A DNA stretch of 15,262 bases from NCBI GenBank assembly GCA_964657795.1, contig CAZZWS010000090.1, positions 1 through 15,262 on the forward strand, in the 5' to 3' direction. Origin of the DNA: CAHJXF01 sp964657795 (GTDB lineage: Bacteria; Pseudomonadota; Gammaproteobacteria; Burkholderiales; Burkholderiaceae_D). Under the pieces are notes generated by a model. It ran no database searches. It was not told the DNA's origin and saw only the letters and a list, made by a program, of their open reading frames with translations. Below are positions 1 to 7,685 of the stretch, in pieces; the first letter of the stretch is position 1, and each line of letters starts with the position of its first letter. The position numbers and the translations under genes were made by a program.

Positions 1-3000
1 ATCGCGATCGGCTCGGCGATGCCGTGGCTCGACAGCGAGAAGGTCGGCCCGTTCGTGCCCGGCCACTATCTCTACGCGCTGTTCGTGTTCGGACTGCCGA
101 CGCTGCTGATCACCGGCGCGGCGTTCTTCGCGCTGGCCACCGCGACGCGTTCGCTGATGTGGACCTACGTCGGCGCGATCGGGACGATCGTGGCTTTCGT
201 CGTCTCGCGCGCCCTGCTGCGCGACCAGGCGCACGAGACCTTCGCCGCCCTGTCGGATCCGTTCGGGCTGTCCGCGCTCGGCATCACGACGAAGTACTGG
301 ACAGCCTCCGAGCGCAACACGCTGCTGCCGCCGCTGACCGGCCTGCTGCTCGCGAACCGGTTGCTGTGGACCGGCGTCGCAGCGCTGTTCTTCGCGCTCG
401 CATGGCGACTGTTCCGCTTCGAGACGCGGTTGAAAAAATTCAGGAAGGTCGGTGCGGCGGAGGTCGAATCGGAGGTCGCGCCTCCGCAGGGCGCGTTGCC
501 GACGCCCGACCAGCGCACGGCGAGCGGCCTCGTGCAACTGCTGGCACTGGCACGCTTCGATGTCGGCCTGATTTTTCGCAGCCCCGCGTTCTTCGTGCTG
601 CTGATGATCGGCGTCCTGAACACCGCCGGCTCGGCCTGGTATGTCGGCGAGTGGTACGGCAGCGATTCGTATCCGACCACGCGGCTCATGGTGCAGGCGC
701 TGCTCGGCGCGTTCACGATCATGCCGATCATCATCGCCATCTACTACGGTGGCGAGCTCGTGTGGCGCGATCGCGAACGGCGCATGCACGAGATCGTCGA
801 CGCGACGGCGGCGCCGGACTGGACCCACCTCGTTCCCAAGATCGTCGCGATCGCGCTGGTCCTGGCCGCGAGCTGCGTGGTCGCGGTCCTGACAGGCATC
901 GGCATCCAGCTGCTCAAGGGCTACACGCACGTCGAGCTCGGCGGTTACCTGTTGTGGTTCGTGGTGCCGACGCTGATCAACGCGTTGCTGCTGGCGATCC
1001 TGTCGGTCTTCGTGCAGGTGCTGGTCCCGCAGAAGTTCATCGGCTACGGGGTCATGCTGCTGTATCTCGTCGCGACCGTCGCGCTCGGTACGGCGGGCTT
1101 CGAACACAATCTGTACGAGTACGGCGGTGCATCGAGTGTTCCTATTTCGGACATGAACGGCATGGCGCGCTTCTGGATCGGGCGGGCGTGGTTCCAGTTC
1201 TACTGGGGCGCGTTCGCCGTGATGCTGGCCGTCCTGGCCTATGCGTTGTGGAGACGCGGCACGACGACGGCGCTGCGTCCGCGCCTGGCCGCATTGCCGC
1301 GCCGTTTCGTCGGCGGTGCGCGCGCGACCTTCGTCGTGGCGTTCGTCGCGTGGGTCGCGAGCGGCGCGTTCATCTTCTACAACACGAATGTGCTCAACCG
1401 CTACCGCACCGGACCCGACATCGAGAAGGAGACGGCCGAGGCCGAGAAGCGTTTCCTGCAATACGAGAAGGTCGTGGTGCCGCGCATCGTCGGCGTGACG
1501 CTGAACGTGCAACTGTTTCCGCACGACGCGAAAGCGGTCACGACCGGCAGCTACAGGCTGATCAACCGCAGCGACCAGCCGATCGACCGGGTCTGGTTCA
1601 ACTGGCCCGATCGTCTGCACGTCGACCGCCTGGAGATCGACGGTGGGGCGGTCGCCGAGGACTTCCCCGACTTCGCGTATCGACGCTACAGCCTGCAGCC
1701 CGCGATGCGACCCGGCGAGACGCGCGAGGTGCGCTTCGCGACCACGCTCGAGGAGAAGGGTTTTCCGAACAACGCTCCGCTGACCCGCATCGTCGGCAAC
1801 GGCACGTTCATCAACAACGCCGAGATCACGCCCGACGTCGGCGTGTCGCGCGACAGGTTCCTCAAGGACCGCGCGAAGCGTCGCAAGTACGGCCTGCCCG
1901 CCGACCTCAGGCCGCCGACGCTGGAAGACGAGACGGGACGCGCGCGCAACGTCTTCTCGGACGCGGCCGACTGGGTGGACGCGGACCTCACGGTCACGAC
2001 CGACGCGGACCAGACGCCGATCGCGCCGGGCTACACGCTGTCGGACACGGTCGCCGACGGCCGGCGCACCGTGCACTTCAAGCCCGATGCGCCGATCAAC
2101 GACTTCTTCTCGATCCAGTCGGCGCGCTATGCGGTCAAGCGCGACCAGGCGCGCAACGCGGCGGGTGCCATCGACATCGCCGTCTACTACGAACCCGGTC
2201 ACGACGCCAACGTCGACCGCATGCTGAACGCGATGAAGATCTCGCTCGCGATGTTCTCGGAGCGCTTCTCGCCGTACCAGTTCAGGCAGGCGCGCATCCT
2301 CGAGTTCCCCGGCTACGAGGCGTTCGCGCAGTCGTTCGCCAACACCATCCCGTACTCGGAGGACATCGGGTTCCTCACCAGGCTCGGGGCGCCCGACAAG
2401 ATCGACATCGCGACCTACGTGACGGCCCACGAGGTCGGCCATCAGTGGTGGGGTCACCAACTGGTGCCGAGCGATCAGCAGGGCGCGACGATGCTGGTCG
2501 AGAGCTTCGCGCAGTACTCGGCGCTGCTCGTGATGGAGAAGATGTACGGGCGCGAGCAGATGCGCAAGTTCCTCAAGTACGAGCTGGATCGCTATCTGCG
2601 GCGACGGGGTGGCGAGGTGGTCGAGGAGCTGCCGCTGTATCGCGTCGAGAACCAGCAGTACATCCACTACCAGAAGGGCTCGCTCGCGATGTACTGGCTG
2701 AAGGAGGTGGTCGGCGAGGACAAGGTCGATCGCGCGATGGCGCGGATGCTCCAGCAGCATGCGTTCAAGGCGGCGCCCTTTCCGAACACGCTCGACTTCC
2801 TGAAGATCCTGCGCGAAGAAGCGGGCCCCGCGAACGACGCGCTGATCACCGACCTCTTCAAGAAGATCACGCTGCTCGACGTCAAGGCCAGCGACGCGAA
2901 GTCGACGAAGCGCGGCGACGGCAGGTACGACGTGAGCTTCGTCGTCGACGCGAAGAAGTTCTACGCCGACGGCAAGGGCAAGGAAACCGAGGCGCCGCTG

Positions 3001-3219
3001 GACGAACCGTTCGACATCGGCGTGTTCGGCGCCGAGCCGGGCAAGCCGGGCTACACGGCGGCCGACGTCCTGTCGTTCGAGCGGCAGCGCATCCACACCG
3101 GCAGGCAGACCGTGTCGGTCGTGGTCGACCGGGCGCCGACCTTCGTCGGGGTCGATCCGTACAACAAGCGCATCGACCGCAACTCGGAAGACAACGTGAC
3201 GAAGGTCGCGATGCCCTGA
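1..3219 (+). CDS. ABC-2-type permease / M1-family metallopeptidase fusion (5' partial)
   Basis: The reading frame is open from base 1 and ends with TGA at 3217-3219, so the true start lies upstream; about 1072 residues are visible. The first half (to about position 1390) holds roughly ten hydrophobic segments typical of ABC-2 permeases. The second half is a soluble gluzincin peptidase domain. Its zinc motif HEVGH is at 2428-2442, and the third ligand Glu (2500-2502) lies in QGATMLVESFAQYSAL. A Tyr-rich YIHYQKGSLAMYWL segment (about 2659-2700) probably supplies the catalytic Tyr. The classical GXMEN exopeptidase motif is not seen; NTIPYSEDIGF occupies the expected place. There are 19 residues between HEXXH and the Glu, against 18 in classical M1 enzymes, which I recall as usual for this fusion family. 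Such fusions usually pair with an ABC ATPase gene, presumably upstream here. The substrate is unknown. The missing N-terminus is probably 100-150 residues. Confidence 0.9.
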   Translation: MAIGSAMPWLDSEKVGPFVPGHYLYALFVFGLPTLLITGAAFFALATATRSLMWTYVGAIGTIVAFVVSRALLRDQAHETFAALSDPFGLSALGITTKYWTASERNTLLPPLTGLLLANRLLWTGVAALFFALAWRLFRFETRLKKFRKVGAAEVESEVAPPQGALPTPDQRTASGLVQLLALARFDVGLIFRSPAFFVLLMIGVLNTAGSAWYVGEWYGSDSYPTTRLMVQALLGAFTIMPIIIAIYYGGELVWRDRERRMHEIVDATAAPDWTHLVPKIVAIALVLAASCVVAVLTGIGIQLLKGYTHVELGGYLLWFVVPTLINALLLAILSVFVQVLVPQKFIGYGVMLLYLVATVALGTAGFEHNLYEYGGASSVPISDMNGMARFWIGRAWFQFYWGAFAVMLAVLAYALWRRGTTTALRPRLAALPRRFVGGARATFVVAFVAWVASGAFIFYNTNVLNRYRTGPDIEKETAEAEKRFLQYEKVVVPRIVGVTLNVQLFPHDAKAVTTGSYRLINRSDQPIDRVWFNWPDRLHVDRLEIDGGAVAEDFPDFAYRRYSLQPAMRPGETREVRFATTLEEKGFPNNAPLTRIVGNGTFINNAEITPDVGVSRDRFLKDRAKRRKYGLPADLRPPTLEDETGRARNVFSDAADWVDADLTVTTDADQTPIAPGYTLSDTVADGRRTVHFKPDAPINDFFSIQSARYAVKRDQARNAAGAIDIAVYYEPGHDANVDRMLNAMKISLAMFSERFSPYQFRQARILEFPGYEAFAQSFANTIPYSEDIGFLTRLGAPDKIDIATYVTAHEVGHQWWGHQLVPSDQQGATMLVESFAQYSALLVMEKMYGREQMRKFLKYELDRYLRRRGGEVVEELPLYRVENQQYIHYQKGSLAMYWLKEVVGEDKVDRAMARMLQQHAFKAAPFPNTLDFLKILREEAGPANDALITDLFKKITLLDVKASDAKSTKRGDGRYDVSFVVDAKKFYADGKGKETEAPLDEPFDIGVFGAEPGKPGYTAADVLSFERQRIHTGRQTVSVVVDRAPTFVGVDPYNKRIDRNSEDNVTKVAMP

Positions 3220-3245
3220 TCGTCGGATTGAATGATCGCGGAAAG

Positions 3246-3275
3246 AAAACGGCAGGGTCGCCCCTGCCGTTTTTT
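3246..3275. terminator. Bidirectional intrinsic terminator
   Basis: AAAACGGCAGGG (3246-3257) pairs with CCCTGCCGTTTT (3262-3273) around a 4-base loop, and the hairpin is followed by a T-run to 3275. The A-run on the left makes it work as a T-tract for minus-strand transcripts as well. It lies between the stop codons of the convergent permease-peptidase gene (3219) and PEP-CTERM gene (3305), exactly where a shared terminator is expected. Confidence 0.9.
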
Positions 3276-3304
3276 CGCGACGAACGATCGATCCGAACGA
3301 TTGA

Positions 3305-4297
3305 TCAGGCGCGGGTCGACTTCCGGCGACGCGCGGCGACACCCATCAGGCCGACGCCCGCGAATATCAGCGCCAGGACGCCCGGCTCCGACACGCGCGC
3401 GACCGCTCCCGGACCGACGATGGCGTTGCTGAAGAAGCCCCCGTCGCCGTTGCCATAGCCGGACGTCACCAGCGTGTAGACGACACCCGGGATGAGGTCG
3501 TCGGCGAAGGCCGAGACGTCCGTGAGGAACGACGCGCCGTTGTAGGCGTCGTCGTTGAGGTCGACGAGGTTGGTCAGTGCGTTCGACGGATTGAACGCGC
3601 CGCGATAGAGCGACAGGAACGTGTCGTAAGCGCCGTTGGCGATGAACGAATACGTGCCGATCGCGCCGACCTGGAACGAGAATGTCGAGTACGCGACGCT
3701 GGTGGCATCGGACGAAAGGAAGAAGCCACCGCTGCCGTCGGTATCGGCGCGATCGTAGGTCTTGCCGCCGACCGTCGTGCCCGTGTAGGTGAGCACGCGC
3801 GAGCTCGGTGTCGCGGGTGTCGTCGCGGTCGTCGGCGTGACGGTGCCGCCGCCGCCGATCGACGTGCTGAAGAAGCCGCCTTCGCCGTTGAGGAACGCGC
3901 TCGTGACGTAGGTGTACGTCGTGCCCGCCGTCAGGTTGAACGAGAGCCCCGACGTGCCGATGCCCGCGGTCAGGTCGTCGTTGCCCGCCACCGCATGGGT
4001 CGTCGACGACGCGGGGTTGAAGCCGCCGGCGTACAGCGTGCCGAACGTGTCGAACGCGCCGGCCGTCGTGATGCTGTACGTGCCGCTCGTGCCCACCGTG
4101 AAGCTGTACGCGTTGTAGTTGACCGCGGTGCCGGTCGACGACACGCCGGTCGGCGTCGCCGTGCTGCTGGCGATGTCGACGCGGTCGTAGGTCGGCCCGG
4201 TCAACGTGTTGCCGGTGTAGGTCACGACGTTGGCCTGCGCGGCCATGGCGATCAGGCTGCCGATGGCCGTCGCGAGGAAGGCGGTCTTGAGATTCAT
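3305..4297 (-). CDS. PEP-CTERM sorting domain protein with two tandem PPC-like repeats
   Basis: Encodes 330 residues. The ATG at 4297 is chosen because an AGGA ribosome site (4303-4306) sits 5 bases upstream and a signal peptide follows (residues 1-22, ending AAQA). Residues about 24-148 and 168-294 are two copies of one module. They share the pattern V-TYTG-T--G-TYDR, then GTYS, A-DTF--LY-G-FNP, NDD, and GxGGFFS, joined by a Thr/Pro linker. The DTF-LY...NDD pattern resembles the pre-peptidase C-terminal (PPC) beta-sandwich, which is an inference. The C-terminus is a PEP-CTERM signal: VSEPG at 302-306, a hydrophobic helix, then RRRK at 323-326. Note SEP in place of the usual PEP. Proteins of this class are exported, cleaved by an exosortase and linked to the cell surface or extracellular polysaccharide. 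It lies 49 bases downstream of the nuclease gene, probably in the same transcript. The specific function is unknown. Confidence 0.9.
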   Translation of the reverse strand: MNLKTAFLATAIGSLIAMAAQANVVTYTGNTLTGPTYDRVDIASSTATPTGVSSTGTAVNYNAYSFTVGTSGTYSITTAGAFDTFGTLYAGGFNPASSTTHAVAGNDDLTAGIGTSGLSFNLTAGTTYTYVTSAFLNGEGGFFSTSIGGGGTVTPTTATTPATPSSRVLTYTGTTVGGKTYDRADTDGSGGFFLSSDATSVAYSTFSFQVGAIGTYSFIANGAYDTFLSLYRGAFNPSNALTNLVDLNDDAYNGASFLTDVSAFADDLIPGVVYTLVTSGYGNGDGGFFSNAIVGPGAVARVSEPGVLALIFAGVGLMGVAARRRKSTRA

Positions 4298-4302
4298 GAA
4301 GG

Positions 4303-4306
4303 TCCT
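4303..4306 (-). promoter_or_regulatory. Ribosome binding site of the PEP-CTERM gene
   Basis: AGGA on the minus strand (within CCAGGACCTTC before ATG) is 5 bases from the start codon at 4297. It decides this start over the much longer open frame that continues upstream through the nuclease gene. Confidence 0.7.
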
Positions 4307-4333
4307 GGTGAAGATCGAAGGGAAGCGAATGGG

Positions 4334-4350
4334 GTGATCGGTCCGATCAC
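4334..4350. repeat. Perfect 8-1-8 palindrome over the nuclease stop codon
   Basis: GTGATCGGTCCGATCAC is a perfect dyad with one central base and includes the TGA stop of the nuclease gene (4347-4349). No T-run follows on either strand, so it is not a standard intrinsic terminator. It could fold as a 6-7 bp hairpin between the two cistrons or be a protein site, or it could be chance. Confidence 0.5.
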
Positions 4351-7061
4351 TTCGTCGGCTTGGTCGGGGCGGCGGTCCCGAACGAGATGCCCACCACGAG
4401 CGGGTCGTGGTCGGACGCGCGGTACGGCGTGGCCGTGTAGTAGTCCGGCGCGCAGGCGGCACAGGCCGGCTGCTTGTTCTCGAGGTTGTAATCGAGGATC
4501 GCCGGCTCGTCGGCATTGACGTGCCACTCCAGCGCGCGCTTGACCTTGGACGACAGCGCCGGCGTCGTCAGCGCCTGGTCGATGCGACCGGACGAGCCGT
4601 CGAACTGGTACGAGTACCCGAACGCGTTGAAGCGACCGAGCTCGTCGGTGTAGCCGTTGGCCGTCATGTCGGCGATCGGGTCTTCCATCGCATACGCGTT
4701 GAAGTCGCCGACGAGCAGCGCGTTGGGGGTCGCACCCGACGGGAACAGTGACGTCACGAAGGTGCGCGTGGCGGCCGCCTGCTGACGACGCGTGTTGTTG
4801 AAGCAGCTCTGAAGGTCGCCCTGATCGGTGTCGAGGCCCGTCGCGCCACTGCAGCCCTTGGACTTCAGGTGATTGACGACCAGCGTGAACGTCTGACCGC
4901 CGGGCACGACGAAGGCCTGCGCCAGCGGCGCGCGATTGTGGATGGGGTTCGGATCGCTGACGGACGCGCCGCTGCGCGTGAGCTTCGCGGGCTTGTAGAT
5001 CATGCCCACCTTGATCGCGTCGGTGCCGGTGCCCTGCGCCGGATCGGGGATGGCCGCGTAGACGGTCGAGCCGATGCGGGCGTTGATCGCGTCCACCAGG
5101 TTGCCGATCGCCACGGGCCCGTTGTTCTGCAGCTCCATGATGCCGATCACGTCGGCGTTGAGGCCGACCAGCTCCTCGACGATCTTCGCGCGCTGACGCA
5201 TGAACTCGGTCAGGCTGTCCGCGCCGCGGCAGTTCGATGCCGACGTGCTGGATCCCACGGTACAACCCTGACCCGTCTGTCCGCTGGCCGTCTGGCCGTT
5301 GGTGAACGTCGTGAAGAAATTCTCGACGTTGGCGCTCGCGACACGGATCGTGCCGCCCACGTCGTCCGGCGTCGTCGTGCGGGCGTTGGCGCGGGTGAAC
5401 TGCGGCGTGACGGTCGGGATGATCCGCCAGCTTCCCGGGTCGCTCGCGCTGTCGGTCGCGAGGCCGTAGTCGATGACGCCGGTGATGGACGTCAGCGTGT
5501 CGCCCTGCCGCACCGTGTTGTCCGACGCGATGAACGGCACCGGGTTGGGATACTGCGTGGCCACACCGTCCTCGACGATCAGGCTGCGACGCTTGTTGTC
5601 GGCGTACAGCGCCTGCGCGCTCGCACCCGGACGATAGCGGTTGGTCGGCGTCTCGACGGCGCCGAGCGCCGCGACCGTCAGCTGACCGTACTGGCCGAGG
5701 TAGTAGTTCTGCGCGACCGTCAGCGGGCCGTTGATGGTGACGAGCATGTGCTCGTACTGCTCCATCTGGTCGCGACTGGTGAACGGGAAGCCGATCACCG
5801 TCGGCGTGATCGAGCCGCTGCCCACGACGTTCACCGAGCTCACGCTGGACAGCTCCGTGATCGTGTGCGAAGCGGTATCCGTGTTGGTCGCCTGGCCGAC
5901 GTTGAACTCGACGACCGTGGCGCCCACGCGGACCAGGTCGTTGACGCGCACCGTATAGAACGAGGTGAAGACGAAGATGCCGTCCGACGTCGTCGGATCG
6001 CCGTCGCCCGTCGGGTCCTGCATGTAGAACCCGTTGGAGACGACCCGCGTCACGACGCCCTGGGTGATGACGGTCTGGTTGGCCAGCGGGCTGCTCGAGC
6101 CCGAACCCTGGATCGAATAGATCGGCGTCAGCGAGCCGACGTTGACCGTCGACGAGCACGTCGCGCTCTGCGATGCGTTGTTGGTGAAGGTCAGCGTGTA
6201 CGGATAGCTGCCGGCGGGCAGGGAAGCGCTGACGACGATCGGCACGCTCGCGGTGCCGCCCGCAGCCGCGGCCGGGGTCAGCGTGCCGAGCGTGATGCCG
6301 GCCGACGCGTTGCCGAGCGTCACGCCGTTGACGACGCTGTCGGGATCGGTTGCCGTCGCCGTGCCCGTGCCGCCGCTGCCGACGATGACCTGCGTGGCCG
6401 GGCAGGTCGCGACGATCGGGGCGTCGAACGTGCCGTTGCACGGATGGAAGGGGGACGCGGTGTTGCGCGGATTCGGTGCGACGACCGTGAAGTCGGCAGC
6501 GTTGTTGTCCGTATCGGTGCAGCCGAAGTTGGCGCGCAGGACACCGGTCGTGTTGCCCGGCGCCGCCGTCGGCGAGCCTTCCGCGAACGAAGCGGTCGAC
6601 CCGAAGCCGACGAAGTCGATGACCGACGCGCTGGTCGGCGAGCCGACGGTCAGCGCGGTCGTCGTGTTGAGCAGCGCCACCTTGCCGGCCGTCGCGCTGA
6701 TCGCGATGTTGCCGGTTACATCGGGCGTCAGACTGGTCGTGCCGCCCGCGCCGGCCGATTCCTGGACGAGCAGGTACTGCCCGGGCTGCAGCAGCACATT
6801 GCCGAGCGCCGTGACCTGCCAGCTGGTGCCGGCCGCCGACGCGTACTGGACGGACCAGCCGTTGAGGCTGACTGCGGCGTTGCCCGCGTTGAAGACTTCG
6901 ATGAAGTCGTTCCTGTACGTGGAGCCGCTGTTGCCGCCACCACCGTAGATCTGGCTGATGACGATGCCGTTCGACGAAGCGAAGGCCGAGGGGGCGAGGA
7001 TGAAGACCAAACAGGCCGCGAACAACTTCGCGACGCGCGATACGCGCTGCAGACGGATCAT
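4347..7061 (-). CDS. Secreted ExeM/NucH-type nuclease (lamin-tail domain plus EEP nuclease domain)
   Basis: Encodes 904 residues. The ATG at 7061 is preferred to the in-frame GTG at 7130 because it begins directly with a signal peptide (residues 1-28, cut after PSAFA). Domains in order: a lamin-tail (LTD) beta-sandwich, about 31-160 (VISQIYGGGGNSG...DFIEVFN); an Ig-like stretch, about 220-305; an OB-fold-like region from about 310 (GVVTRVVSNGFYMQDP); and an endonuclease/exonuclease/phosphatase domain, about 570-895. EEP catalytic residues visible are N578 (SANVENFF), E643 (GIMELQN), VNHLKSKG, D786 and N788 (VGDFNAY), and D884-H885-D886 (SDHDP). Cys pairs suggest disulphides in an exported protein. 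Members of this family degrade extracellular DNA for nutrition or biofilm turnover. Unlike many ExeM-type proteins there is no C-terminal anchor or sorting signal; it ends about 10 residues after the last EEP strand. A phosphodiesterase specificity other than DNA is possible. Confidence 0.9.
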   Translation of the reverse strand: MIRLQRVSRVAKLFAACLVFILAPSAFASSNGIVISQIYGGGGNSGSTYRNDFIEVFNAGNAAVSLNGWSVQYASAAGTSWQVTALGNVLLQPGQYLLVQESAGAGGTTSLTPDVTGNIAISATAGKVALLNTTTALTVGSPTSASVIDFVGFGSTASFAEGSPTAAPGNTTGVLRANFGCTDTDNNAADFTVVAPNPRNTASPFHPCNGTFDAPIVATCPATQVIVGSGGTGTATATDPDSVVNGVTLGNASAGITLGTLTPAAAAGGTASVPIVVSASLPAGSYPYTLTFTNNASQSATCSSTVNVGSLTPIYSIQGSGSSSPLANQTVITQGVVTRVVSNGFYMQDPTGDGDPTTSDGIFVFTSFYTVRVNDLVRVGATVVEFNVGQATNTDTASHTITELSSVSSVNVVGSGSITPTVIGFPFTSRDQMEQYEHMLVTINGPLTVAQNYYLGQYGQLTVAALGAVETPTNRYRPGASAQALYADNKRRSLIVEDGVATQYPNPVPFIASDNTVRQGDTLTSITGVIDYGLATDSASDPGSWRIIPTVTPQFTRANARTTTPDDVGGTIRVASANVENFFTTFTNGQTASGQTGQGCTVGSSTSASNCRGADSLTEFMRQRAKIVEELVGLNADVIGIMELQNNGPVAIGNLVDAINARIGSTVYAAIPDPAQGTGTDAIKVGMIYKPAKLTRSGASVSDPNPIHNRAPLAQAFVVPGGQTFTLVVNHLKSKGCSGATGLDTDQGDLQSCFNNTRRQQAAATRTFVTSLFPSGATPNALLVGDFNAYAMEDPIADMTANGYTDELGRFNAFGYSYQFDGSSGRIDQALTTPALSSKVKRALEWHVNADEPAILDYNLENKQPACAACAPDYYTATPYRASDHDPLVVGISFGTAAPTKPTK

Positions 7062-7263
7062 GGGCTCTCGGACAGGTGGAAGATCAGGCGGAGCAGATTG
7101 AGAGGCGCACATGACGTCGTCATGAATCACCTGTCACCATTCGCCCCACCGCGGTCGCGTCGCGACCGGTCGTTGCATTAGCACGTTCCATTCCAGTTGA
7201 CCTCGACCTGACGGTGGCAGCGCCAACGGACGGGGCACGTGTTCGATCGTGCTGCTCGAAAGC
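7062..7263. other. Gap upstream of the nuclease gene, with an 8-1-8 dyad
   Basis: About 200 bases lie between the Lrp-type locus and the nuclease start. They must hold the nuclease promoter if that gene is not read through from upstream, but I see no convincing -35/-10 pair. A perfect dyad CGGTCGCGTCGCGACCG is at 7152-7168, roughly 90 bases upstream of the start codon. It is GC-rich and could be an operator, a hairpin at the end of the upstream transcript, or chance. No coding sequence is supported here. Confidence 0.4.
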
Positions 7264-7273
7264 CTAGGCTTTC
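7258..7273. repeat. Perfect 16-base palindrome over the Lrp-type gene stop codon
   Basis: GAAAGCCTAGGCTTTC is fully self-complementary and contains the TAG stop (7264-7266, minus strand). In RNA it could form a 6-bp stem with a CTAG loop. There is no T-run after it, so a terminator role is doubtful. Confidence 0.5.
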
Positions 7274-7685
7274 ACAGCCGACAGCAGCAAGCTCGTCTCG
7301 GACCCCACCACGCCGTCGAGCGAGCGGATGCGCGTGAGCAGGCGGTCGAATTCCTCGAGCGTCTCCACGCGCAGTTCGGCGACGATGTCCCAGCGGCCGT
7401 TCGTCGTGTGCAACGCGACCACCGACGGGTCGCCGCGCAGCGCCTTCAACACTGCGGTCGCGCGACTGCCTTCCACCTGGATCGTCGTCATCGCACGCAT
7501 GCGATGCTCTTCGACTTCCTGCTTGAGGCTGAGCGTGTAGCCGATGATCGTGCCGTCGGCCTCCATGCGCCGCAGCCGGTTCTGCACGGTGCCCCGGGAA
7601 ACCTTCAGCAGCTGGCGAGCACCGCCAGCGGCGTTCGAGCGTCGTCGCGCAGCAGTGCGATCAGGCGTCGGTCCAGGTCGTCCAT
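7264..7685 (-). pseudogene. Lrp/AsnC-family transcriptional regulator, frameshifted in the HTH region
   Basis: From the ATG at 7685 the frame reads MDDLDRRLIALLRDDARTPL, a typical Lrp/AsnC N-terminus, then AVLASC and a TGA at 7605-7607. The remainder is in another frame: LLKVSRGTVQNRLRRMEADG (recognition helix and end of HTH), then the RAM/effector domain (MRAMTTIQVEG, VVALHTTNGRWDIVAELRV) to TAG at 7264-7266. The span is 422 bases, one short of a multiple of three. Adding one base near 7605-7612 would give LASLLKVSRGTV, which fits the usual LARRLGVSR spacing, so a single-base deletion is the simplest reading. Restored length would be 140 residues, near the family's 140-165. As written, only a HTH-less product could be made from the ATG at 7587. 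It may be a real pseudogene or a sequencing/assembly error. It is divergent from ocd, the classic place for an Lrp-type activator of ornithine/arginine catabolism. Confidence 0.85.

Noticed and set aside
13..16. FAAC in the nuclease signal peptide (residues 14-17) as a lipobox
   Set aside because: The Cys is inside the hydrophobic core, with a better signal peptidase I site after it; the coordinates given here are nominal because the site is in the protein near 7011-7022.
24..3458. 1144-codon open frame on the plus strand overlapping the permease-peptidase gene
   Set aside because: Arg/Ala/Gly-rich translation without domains, typical of a shadow frame in high-GC DNA; the overlapping frame has clear membrane segments and a zinc motif.
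4294..6441. 715-codon minus-strand frame overlapping the nuclease gene
   Set aside because: Arg/His/Gly-rich shadow in another frame of a real gene, with no ribosome site or domain.
4869..7181. 770-codon plus-strand open frame antisense to the nuclease gene
   Set aside because: Low-complexity Arg/Asp/Val translation with no recognisable motif; the minus-strand frame has a signal peptide and a complete EEP catalytic set.
7062..7200. Possible promoter on the minus strand (TCAACT and TAATGC-like boxes around 7180-7200)
   Set aside because: Spacing and match to the consensus are too poor to support a call.
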